Assembly: GCA_032716605.1 (NCBI GenBank)
Contig: CM064518.1
Location: forward strand, 45,530,153 to 45,594,152
Direction of reading: 5' to 3'
Length of the DNA: 64,000 nt
DNA from: Paralithodes platypus
Taxonomy: Eukaryota; Arthropoda; Malacostraca; Decapoda; Lithodidae
Shown piece after piece: positions 20,001 through 32,000 of the stretch. The notes under the pieces are model-generated. The model searched no databases and had not been told where the DNA came from. It saw nothing but the letters and a program-made list of their open reading frames with translations. The position numbers and the translations under genes are program-made. Numbering within the stretch: position 1 is the first letter of the stretch; each line of letters starts with the position of its first letter.

Positions 20001-23000
20001 TGTCATTGGAAAGGGCATAAAATTCCCTACAAAACAACATCTCAATTTTTTTTTAATTTCTTAACCATTTCGACACAGCAACCCGAGACATTTGTCACCT
20101 AATTTGTACCTAATTGCAAACTCCCTCATTGCAAAATTAGATCAAAAATGGAAAAAGTAAAGATTACCTTTTGTAACTACACCTATTGTTAGTACCCCCA
20201 ATGCATTGAAACAATCAAGCAACAACATTTAAATGAGTCTTCGATTTTACAAAAACACATAAATGTTCACACTAATTCTCACCTAACTCAAAAAATAATT
20301 GTCCTAGATAATTAAAATTTTGGAAATCTCTCTTATTTTAGGTGCCCTATATGTGTACCAACTCTTATGAAATACAGACGAATTCCATAGACACGTTCTA
20401 GAGTAAAAAGCGGCTGGTGCCGTTAACTCTTATGCCCTTATCACACATACACGATTTTGGTCCCGACTGCCTCCGATTTTGCAATCTTCCAATTATTTTC
20501 TTTGCCAAAATCTAGGGCAGTCGGGACCAAGAATAATGTATTGTGAAAGGGGCCATATCCTGAACACTGGTCTGGCATCATAGCAGGTAAACCTTTTGAA
20601 TAATTAAGTTGCCTAAATTAATCTACAGTATCAGTGTGACTTTATGTTTTGTTCATTTGAGGTCCCCAGCAAAAGATTCCTAGGCCCCAGATCTCCCGGA
20701 GAGGCTCCGATTTCCGCAGGCAGACCCACAGCAAAGCTGTACCACCACAAGGCCGCCCACCATGCTTCCAGGTGCAGCCTTCACTACCACCGGCTTCCCG
20801 GGCCAGGCGCCTGAATGACTATTATCTAGTCCAACTGGCGCATGACCCTCTCTCCCAAACGACCGCGTTTACACTTATCTATTCACTAGCATTCTCCATT
20901 CATTCCTATTTATTACCACTTCTCTTGCCTGATCTATTCCTCTATTATACAATGCTTGTCCTACAAAGTCTCTCCATCTCAATGGAGGTCTTCCTATCCC
21001 TTGTATCTGACTCACATATTCTCTTTGTAAGCCTTTCATCAACTTAAAAAAAAGGCTAGAGTAAATAGGCAGTAAATTTCCACATCTATTCCCTAACCAT
21101 TGTAACTCAAAAAGGGCTACACCAAATGGGCAGTAAATTTCCACCTATTTCCTGGCTGACACTTTGCAATTAGTAGAAATATTAGCTTAATTACTGTAGT
21201 CCTTTTTGAGTTCTGAGAGGTTGGGTTTGGGATTTCTGGCCTACTTACAACGAACAGGGTATAGTGACAGTAAAAGAATAACAATACGTATCAATTGACC
21301 ACTTAAGAATTCCACGCTATAAGGAAGTTACGGGTATCGACATCAATATTTAGCAGAATTACCAGCTATTGTATAATACAATTTTTAGTACAGTTCTCCC
21401 TCACTATCTGATGCCCTGATTTACGATGTTATTATAGGTTTCTAGGTGTTTGGGTTTTGGCTGCTCCGAGAACGCATCCCCATTTACCCCATTAATTTTA
21501 GGGTTTGCTATACGATTTTTCTATTTAAGATCGGGTTTTCAGGAACGTAACCCAATCATAACACCGTGAACGACCGCAGCAGTGCAAGTACTGGTACTGA
21601 GCTGGATACACAGGCATAGTTTGCCTTTTTCCAGAGGATCTACTGTAAGAAACTGTAAGAATAAATCGAGGGGGACCTGTACATTCATAAATATATAAAT
21701 TTAACTTACATTCTATCCATCAGAAACCTACATTATTATTGCACTGCTGTTCTATATTGACATTTAAGGCTCCAACTTCCTTATAGACCGAAACCCTCAA
21801 GTGGTCAATTGATAGGTTACTCCAGGTTTTTGTATGGGTATGCCTGGGTTACCTATAGAGTAGTAAGAAATCATTTAAGCCCATTTAGTCCGAGGGAAGA
21901 CTTTTTTTTAAACCTCCCCTGTTTCGCTCAATTAGTTTGGAGATTTTAAGACATTTCACCCCATTAGTTTGGCGATAATCGACACTTCACCATAGTCAGG
22001 TGTCAAACTTTTTCTGGGCAAGCGATAGCGAGCCTGTAACTTAAAGAAATTGGCCTTCAGTCGGTACATTACAAATTTAGCTTGAAGGAGGTCTGGGTGG
22101 GTATTTTATTAGTTTGAAGGATGTCAGGGAAGGCGTTTTCATTAGCCTAGGGAACAAACTAAAATACATGGCTCGTAATGAAAAAAAAAAAATTAGTAAA
22201 ATCCTCAATAATGATTAAAAAAAGGCATCCTAATAACCCACAAGATGTCGGATTAGTGAAAAAAAAAAAAATAATCACCATTCTGCACAAAAATTCACCT
22301 TAGCCGAAGTTTCTCCTCGGTTGAGTGTCTTCATATAACAGATAAACGAACTTCCCGGGAACTTAGGTTTGCCCAGACTGTCCACCTCTTCCTTATGGCT
22401 TTTGCTGGCCTGCCGTTTCGCCTTGTCCAGCATCCGTTTCTTCCGCAGTTTCTTCAGACTCTGAATTTCGTCAGGGGACAGATTTTGCAGATAGTCCTTT
22501 AGTCTGTAATGATAATAAAGGAGTTGGAGTTGTCGGTAATCAAAAACAACTTGTGGTGTATCATGCTAAAGAGAAAATGGTAGCGGTACCGTACTACAGT
22601 ATAGTAATTCCTCGTAAACTCTTTCATTATGGTATTAATAGGCCAACAGAAGCTTATTCTTGTGTTTAGTATAGTTTAAAAATGTTATAAATTATAATAA
22701 GAGGCATATAGTCAGTCAGTAGTCAAACCTGCACTCCCTTCAGGGATTAGGATTAAGCCACTGTCACACAAGTTTTATTTCAGTCAATTTTCCATGAGCA
22801 AGTTTTTTCTCGTATTATTTCGGGACATTTTCGCACTGGTATCGGAAAGTAGACTGAAGGTAGAGTATGCTAGGCGGCTGAATTCTGATAAAGTGTAATT
22901 TTTTAAGCTTCCAGACCATAATTGCCCGTACAAATTGCTCGAAAATGCGCTCGTGTTACTCCGGCTTTAGATAGATAGATAGATCATTGCAGATCCATCC

Positions 23001-26000
23001 ATCATGTCATGTCATAATTGTGTTGCCATATCAATAAATTTTATATATTCTTATTTATTAGAAAACCTTATATTATTATGTTCCTTCCAACAACCAACTA
23101 TACTCCTAAAATCGATTAATGAAATTTACAAATACATGTGGCAGTCCGTGGATTCGAACCCAAGACGCTCACACCGAAAATCAACACCTTATGCATCGCA
23201 CCACGAAGACCGTTAAAGGATGGTGGACACTGCCTACGATTCATTATGCAACTTCAAATCCTGCATATCAATCTAAGCATTTACACACATTCCAACTGCA
23301 AATCACGTAGGCTATGCATATGTGAATGGAAAGAGCAATTAATGGGGCCTTAACCACTAGGGAAGTCCTCTCGATAAATTACTCCTGATCCAATATCAAT
23401 TATTATGTTCCTTCCAACAACCAATTATACTCCTAAAATCGATTAATGAAATTTACAAACACATGTGGCAGTCCGTGGATTCGAACCCAGGACGCTCACA
23501 CCGAAAATCAACACCTTATGCATCGCACCACGAAGACAGTTAAAGGATGGTGGACACTGCCTACGACACAAAACACAATCATCAGCAAGAGGTCTATATT
23601 CTACATTCTGTTTTATTTCCATAGTGTTGAATCCACACAGTCAGTTAAGGGGCCCTCACTCAGTCAGGAGTGCGAGCTAGAGGGAGTCTAACAGGAGTCG
23701 CTAGAGTCACTAGGAGTCATTGATTTTCACAGCGAGCGAGTGGGAGTCTAACAGGAGTCGCTAGAGTCACCGATTTTCACCGAGAATAGGCCCGCGAGTC
23801 CGAATTTTCCCCTACTCCTAGTGAATCTAGCTCGCGCTCCTGACTGTGTGAGGGCCCCTTTAGACAATGTCAGTGGGCCTATAACTACTGTAGTAATATT
23901 TGTACTGTATATAACTTTGCTTCCTATATTTACACTTAAGTTAATGAATGGCAAGAGAGAGCGAGTTTGCAGTTCCCAAAAATAAAATAATTATAATAAT
24001 AATCTATCTATCTATTGCCTGATGCCGTGATCCCCGAAGGGGTGGCCACGAACGAACCGCCCCCATGCACCTCTGCCCCCAGTCAGTCGACGCCTCTCCC
24101 CCCAACCAGCACCACCCTCGTTCATATACTTCCTCACTCCATCCTTCCACCTCTCCCTCTCTGTCCCTCCACCCACCTCACTCTCGTACACCCTCTTAGT
24201 CATTCTCTCGCTTTCCATACGTTCCATATGGCCGAACCATCTCAAGTTGTCCTTTTCACACTTTCCAGCACATCTACCTCCACACCACACCTCCTTCTTA
24301 CTTCATTAGTCTGTCTATCCCTCCATGTAACTCCGCACGCACTTCTTAAGTAATTCATTTCCACTGCTCTCACTCTTGATCTGACTCTCTTCTCAAACGT
24401 CCATGCTTCGCTTCCGTAAGTCAGTGTTGGGATTACCACACTGTCATGCAAGGACTTCTTCACTTCCATACTGACCACCCTATTTCTTTTTACTGCTTTC
24501 AGCATTCCTACAACCCTCTTTGTTTTACCCTCTCCCGCACTTCTTCATCCATAGTCCCATCTTTACTCAACACACTGCCCAGATACTTAAAAGAGTTGAC
24601 GATCTCCATAGCCTGACCGTTCAGCTTCACCTCACACTCTGTGACTTCACCCCTTTCGAAGACCATAACCTTGCTCTTCCCCGCATTTACCTTCAAATTC
24701 CATTTTTCGCACACTGTTCCAAACTCATTTACCAGACCCTGCAACTCCCATTCATTATCACTCATCAGAACTGTATCATCCGCAAACAGCAGTATAGGTA
24801 GCTTCTACTCATTCCCCTCCCTTTTCAGCGATATACCAACATCCACTGCTCTTGATAGTATTTCTTTCATGACTCTATCCATATATACAGTAAACAACCA
24901 CGGGGACATCACACACCCCTGTTTCAAACCAACATTCAGGTCAAAGAACTCGCTCTGCTCACTCTCCACACGTACTGCCACCTTTGCACCCTCATACATG
25001 CTCTTCACTGCTTTCAGCAACTTGCCCCCCAGCCTTATGAGGGCTTTTGCCCAGTAGGCTGTAGACAAATAGTTTTTATTATTATCAGCAACTTGCCATC
25101 TACTCCGTATATTCTAAGTACTTTCCACAAACCTTCTCTATCCACTCTGTCATAGGCCTTCTCCAAGTCCATAAAGGCAACATACACCTTTTGTTTCTTC
25201 TCCAGATATTTCTCCACAACACAATTCAGGGTAAAAATCTGATCTACACATCCTCTTCCCTTCCTAAAACCTCCCTGCTCGTCGCCTATCCATTTCTCCG
25301 TTCTCACTCTCAATCACTACCCTACTGTACAGGGTATACCTTCCCTACTACGCTTAGAAGACATATTCTTCGGTGGTTACCACACACTCCTCTTTCCCCT
25401 TTTACCTTATATAGGGGGACTATTATGCCAGTATTCCAGTCATCGGGTGCACTCCCCTTCTCCCATGCTAGTTTGCACATTTTCCATACCCATTCGATCA
25501 CTATCTCACCACCATACCTCAACATTTCCCCACACACTCCATCTGTTCCTGGTGCTTTCCCCAACTTCACTCTTTTCATGGCTTCCCACACTTTTGACCT
25601 CCTGATCCCCACCGCCTCCTCCACTACTTCTCTGCTTCTCCCTCCCATACCATATCCAACTATGTTTGCTGGCTCTTCATTCCTTACATTTAGCAACTCA
25701 TTGAAGTACAGTAGGGTCTCACATAGAACGAGTCGCTTATAGAACGACCGACCTAAAATATTGTTCCAAAATTTTCGTTAGGAATGAATGTGATCATATA
25801 GAACGATTTCGCCATCAAAGTAGGGTAAATCCGAGGAGTTCTCATATAGAGCGCCGAAATACAGTATCGTACAAAACGTACGAAATATCGTACGCTCCTG
25901 ACGGAAATTTACGCTTACAGTGAACATTGACCATATTGGGCCACCAAAATTCCGCGATCACATAGAACGAAATCACATAGAACGGCCTCGTTTATCGACC

Positions 26001-29000
26001 AATTTCTCGTTCTATGTGAGACCCTACTGTACTCCCTCCATCTTTCGACTCTCTCTTGCTTCTCGGCTAGCATTCTCCCATTCTTATCTTTCACACCCTT
26101 ACTGTTTCCCTTACTACCTTCCCTAACTTTCTTGACTTCTTTCCAGAACAGTTTCTTACTCTCCCTCCATTTTACACTCGGATTCCTTCCAAATTCCTCA
26201 TCTACTCTTCTCTTACTTTCATTCACTACTCTCTTCACCACCCTCTTTCTCTCCACGTACCTCGCTCGTTTCTGTCTCTCGAAATCTTCATTCCCTCTAC
26301 TACCCAACCACTCTCTATATGCTTTTTTCTTTTCTTCCACAGCTATTTTCACCTCTTCTGTCCACCATGCTGTACCTTTCACTCCCCTCCCTCCACACAC
26401 CTTCTCACATGCTGCACAGATCTCTTCCTTAAACACCTTGCTCATCTCCTCCACAACTTCCAGGTCGAACCCACCTAGTCGTCTTTCTACTGCTCTCCTG
26501 CACTCTTCCCTGATTTCCTCCTCCTGTAACCTCTCCACTCTCCTCACCATTCCACCTTCCTCTCGCCTCCCTCCAGCTCTCCTCACCCACTTCTTTTGTA
26601 TCCTAACCTTAGCTATTACTACATAATGATCAGACAGACCCCCTCCAATACCCCTATACACCCTAGCATCCATCACAGATTTCTTCATTCGTTCATCCAC
26701 ACATACATAATCAATCAATTACTTTCGTACCACCACTGCCTTATCCTTCGTCCACACCTGTTTCCACGTGTACCTGTGGATCATTCTGTGTCGGAAGAAG
26801 GTGTTGGCTATCCACAGCTTCCTCCCCACACATACGTCCACAAGTGCACTACCATTCCCATTCACCTCTGATGGTACCCCCCACCCTCCCACCACTCCCT
26901 CAACTTTCCTATCACCCACCTTACCATTCATATCACCAATCAGAAATATTCTTTCGTTCTTGTCAAACTTATGCAGGCACGCCTCCATATTCATCCAGAA
27001 CTCCTCTTTCTCTCTTTCAAGTTTATCCTCTGTCGGGGCATACACACACACAATCACCCACGTTTGTATTCCTACTTTCATTCTCACCCACAGACCCATA
27101 CAGTACTCTCTTACACATTCCTTCCATTTGTTACTTACAAACAAACACGCACCTTCTCTCGCTGCTCCTTCACTCACTCCAGCACACACACCCATTCCAC
27201 ACTCCCACTCTCTCACATCTGAACCTTTCCATTTGTCTCTGTCATTCCACATACATCCAGCCTGGCATTCACTAGCACTTCCAGAACCTCTCTCTCTTTT
27301 GTGCCATCATTCATGCCACTAACATTCCATGAACCGTAGCCACTCTCAGAATGTCCGAAGGAACATTCTGTTAATAGATATACAGAAGCAACCGCACTCA
27401 CTGAAATCCTGGAGATAACTGCCGGTCGTTCGCATGGACCAGCCGACCATACTTCCATCCAGCCGATGACGTCATCAGCCAGCCTACGACTCAGCGGCCT
27501 GCCATTGGCTCGAGGCGGACGAGCTTAGTGCAGGTCGAGCCAGTCAACCTGCGCCACTTTGGCGTGACTGTGCTAATATATTAACACACTCGCTATTTTC
27601 TTTTTTTTTTCATTGCGGGTCCCCTTAAGTACAGTACATACAACTATGTACATTCGTAAGTTCGCCAATGTACATAATTACATTTCTTACATGTTGCTGC
27701 TTGCGGGCAACACCTAATCCCGACTGACTGCCTCCCGCAGCCGCTCCGTCGACGCGCCCTTCTTGGTAAGGCAGTCTGCCAGTTGTCTTGATGTTGCCAC
27801 CCATGTTACCTCCTTTAATTCCCCTTTTTCCAACATATCTCTAAGCACTAATATATATCAATTCGCAGACGCTTGTCGTCCACCAATTTATAGGAGTATA
27901 GGGCTTCCACTAGGCTGCGGTTGTCTACAAAACACTTGATAGGGATACTCCCACATCCGGAGATCTCCTTCAGAATACTCGCCACATACACAGCAGTACT
28001 AGCACCATCCAAAAGTGCCAGGGTCTCTGCAACAAGAGTTGACTTTACCACCCGTCGAACCTTCCTTGATTGCCAGTAAACAGGGCCTCTCACATTATCA
28101 GTGTTGCACAGAAAGATGATAAAGCCTCCTTGAGACCCATGGTCCTGCAGGTTGGCGAATGATGCGTCAGCATAGCACTCAATGTGACACTCTTCTAAAG
28201 GTCCAATCTTCGGAATAAATAATCGTACATTATCCGATTTCACACGCCCAATCACCTTATTTAGTCTTAATATGTCAGACACCATAGCCTTTGGAAGTGA
28301 AACACTCAGTTCGCACACATCGAACGCTATATCTGGGCGAGTGTGAGTAGCCATCCAATTCAGTTGCCCGATCAATGCACGATATTTCGTTCTCTCCTGG
28401 TCTGACAAATCACTAGTCTTCTCTAATGCTCGACGCTTGCTCAGCGTAACCGAAGTCAATGATGCTCCATACTGAAACTGGTCGATTGTGACACTGCCAT
28501 CCTCTGTGGTAACTACGTTGAGCCCCACATACTTAACCCTTGTCTAGCGGGGTGTTTTGGGCTCATTTGGGCATATTCAGGCCCTCCTGCATGATAAATC
28601 AAGCATCTGCATGATAAATCAAGCATCTGCATGAAAAAAAACAGATTTAGCAAAAAACTAGGCACTAAAAGCTTCAAAATGAGACCAGAACGAGCTACGT
28701 AGCACTCGTGGTTCTCTTGCAGTGGTGCCACGAACATGGAAGTTTAGCATATATCGGTATATTTTTCCCAGCTATGCTCACTACTGGCTACACTGCCGGC
28801 CTCTCGAGAACACAGGGAACATGAGTTAATGAGCGGCAGTAAGCGCTGCTCTCCCGGCCATTTGCACCCAATTTTAACCCTTTAAAAGCCTTAATAATGC
28901 TCCTAACTTGCTGCAAATTGGTGCACGACTTAAGTCGAGCACCGCTCTTTAAGGGTTAAAGCACTTGGAATCTGAAGTCCCGACCTGGAAGGTCCTGCGC

Positions 29001-32000
29001 AACTGGTTTATGACTTGCTGCTCAAAATTCACCGTACCAGCCCACAAGAAGTCATCCACATATATGCAAATGATACCTTCTGTTCCACCACTTCGACTCC
29101 ACGAAAATAATGCAGGGTCCAGGGACGAGATTTTGGCACCTAGACATATCAGCTGGTCCTTCACCCTCATGTACCATTGCCTGGCTGCATCGCATAAACC
29201 ATACACCGTCTTCCGCAGACGCCACAATAAACCATTGTCGAACTCAGGAGGAGGTCGCAGGTACACTTCACGCTCTATATTGTTCCCTTGTAGGTACGCA
29301 GCTTGTATATCGATTGTGTGGCACAACCAACCATTAGCTGAGGCGAGGGATATCGCCAAACGGACAGCCTCCTTTGAGCAAGTGGGAGAATTCTTCTGCA
29401 GCTCTACAGTGTCCTCTTCAAAGCCCCTGGCCACCAAACGTGCCTTCACAATAGTCTTCCCATTCTTCAGCTTCTCTGTGACCACCCAACGTACAGATAT
29501 GGCACGTTGACCCACATCATCCACCTCGTCATACACCTCATTGTTCCTCCAATTCTCAATTTCTCTTTCCTTAGCACACACCACTTCATCCGTATTAAAA
29601 AACACAAGCATTTCTGTCGCCTCGTCCACAGTTTCCCACGACGTAAGATCTTTGTCCAGATCCATCCAATTAATATTACCATCTTTGTCACTCTTAATGT
29701 TGTAGCAGTTGGGGTATTTACCAGTCATCTTCCTAGCACGACTAACAATTTTGCCTGATATCCACTCACCACTCGCTTTATCAATACCCTTGATCCTTTG
29801 ACCCACTTTAACTTTCACTACATTACGTTCAGACACACCAGAGGCGATAGCACCGGCATCCGTCTGACGTATGTCACCGGGGGGGACCTCCACAGCAACC
29901 TGACCCCCACCACCCACAACATCAACAATGTTACCAGGATGTTAGTCATCATCCGAGTCTAGGTCTGAATCTACGAATCTAGGCACCACATTACCACGTT
30001 CACTAGGTACTTCCAGAGTATGGAGAGAAGAATGGGGCACATCCTCATCATTTGACACGGCAGCAGTATCAACACTGGTAGGTGCCATGGCAATTCGACA
30101 TGTGTGTACCCTAATACACATTCCCCCGTGCTTCACCAAAAACTGCTTCCCGTCTCTCCCTATTATTGTACCAGGTCCGCGCCACTTATTACTGTCTAGA
30201 CGCTTGTAGTAAATATCATCTCCGTAGTGTAGGTCTCCAGGGTCGCTTTTCCGCACATTATGACGAAGTGCTCTAGTCAGCCTTTCACTAGATTCCACTA
30301 TGGTAAATGCTCGTCTTGCAGCGTGAAGGGCAGTCAGGTTATCCTTAACTATACCAGCAGGTGTGGCCTCGCTGTCTAGCGCTGGCAGGTTATCATAAAA
30401 AGCTCCAGGAATCCCAGGGTTCTGGCCAAACACCAACTGGTTAGGCGAGAAACCTGAGAAGGTTGACAGTGCATTCCTGGCAGCCACAGTCCAAGCCAGA
30501 GCAACATCCAGACTACAGCTAGGACAATCCGCCAAAATCTTGCTAACCATTCCACTCAACACCGGATTGAGCACCATTACTCCAAGGGCTTTCAGCTGCC
30601 GTAGTCAGTATCTCAACGTTAAATGACTCACCCAGAGACCTCATGTCTGAATTATTAAATTCACAGCCATTATCCGACAATATTTTTCCTGGGGCACCAA
30701 ATAACAGAACCCCACTGAGAAATATCCCACGAATAATAGTGCCTACATTCTTGTCATGAATAACCACAGATGTACAATATCTTGTATACAGGTCCACTAT
30801 CACCAAGAAATACTTCTTGCCCCACGACTTAAGGTCCATAGCAATCACCTCATTAAATCTGTGCGCCATCGGGACACCTACCACTGGTCTCGGGCTCGGT
30901 TTCTTATACCTTCTACACACTGAACAATCATTTGTCACTTTATCGATCCTCCGTTCCAGGTTTGAGTCCCTGATATCGGCATCCCTTACAAGCTTCTTCA
31001 ATTTCTCTGCTGTAGGGTGTCCAAACTGACGATGAAGTTTCAAAGCTTTCTTCTCTAGGTCCCCGTCTTTGGATAATACCAGAGCCACAGTGATACCAAC
31101 TGCCCCGTCTAGTCAAGCCGATAGCAGCAACAGATAGTGTTCTGATGATGAGGTTTTCAAATTTACGATTCTTTTCTTTGATCTGATTTGTTTCACAATT
31201 TATTACCATTTTGGCTCTTTTCATAGAAGCCCTACTCAGTAACAACGGTAAATTACATCTCACCACATCAGTAGTAATAGTGGCACGCATATCCCCTATA
31301 CAACAGGGAAACGTAACTTTCTTGTAGGAAGTCACGGAAATACCATTGCCAAAAGTGAAGCTGGAATTAGAGCATTCCTCCTTTACAAGCCTGCGCTCAT
31401 GGTCAGTCAACCCCTGTATGTACTCGTCGAGCCAACGTGAACCACACACAGTGTTTGTACAACCCGTATCTAGGACAGCACACCCTTTTGATTCACTCAC
31501 TAGTTTCAGTAATTTGTCTTCGCTCTCATTATCATTCACATAGCCCACGAATAAGTTCACTGGTTCCTCATCGTACCCACCATGTCCCCCTCTGTTCTCG
31601 TAGGCATCAGGGCAATCACGTGCCCAGTGATATATTGATTCACAAATAGCACACTTGGTTATTTTACCAAGTGCCCCCACTGGGTTTTTCTTCCTCCTGT
31701 CCTGTCGTTGACGTCCTCTATTACCACGCACACGTTGTTGTTGTTGTTGTTGTTGTTCCCTAAGCTGCCTGGCCGAACAGCCCCGAGTCCCTGAGGAAGG
31801 CCATGGCCACGATCGGGCTTTCCCTCAGAGCTCTCATTGAGTGTAGATTGTGTTGTTGGCATAAGTGGTTGTGTGAAATGCAGTCTTCTATGATGTGTTT
31901 AATGGTATGGGGTGCTGTGTTACATCCCGGGCAGGCGTCGACAACGGAGTCATCCAGTCTCTTCTGATAGCTCAGGAGAGCTGGATGGTGTCCGCATCTC

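Larger units (their letters stand above)
24004..27368 (-). mobile_element. RTE-like LINE, near complete, inactive
   Basis: Minus strand, 5' end at the right, (ATCT)n tail at 24004-24016. Endonuclease blocks: CGMTETN, VIVCVYAPT, IFLIGDMNGKVGD, then LSDHYVV. RT blocks: GKAPGTDGVCGEML, EQGGFRKGRGCVDQIFTL, FMDLEKAYDRVD, GLKQGCVMSPWLF and FADDTVLM (about 24770-24795). C-terminal: KYLGSVLSKDGTMDEEV and WFGHMERM. Defects include a frameshift near 27238, in-frame stops at 26719 and just before FADD, and two insertions (25027-25084, 25709-26029). Its 5' end stops exactly at the copia LTR. Clade is by overall look (craniofacial-development-protein-2-like endonuclease); alignment would settle it. Confidence 0.85.

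Noticed and set aside
23149..23220. tRNA gene on the minus strand
   Set aside because: B box is perfect, but acceptor and anticodon arms do not fold and the unit is repeated with a non-tRNA body, so SINE is the better call.
26132..27322. Ser/Leu/His-rich plus-strand frames over 60-180 codons
   Set aside because: Antisense shadows of the RTE-like LINE coding strand.
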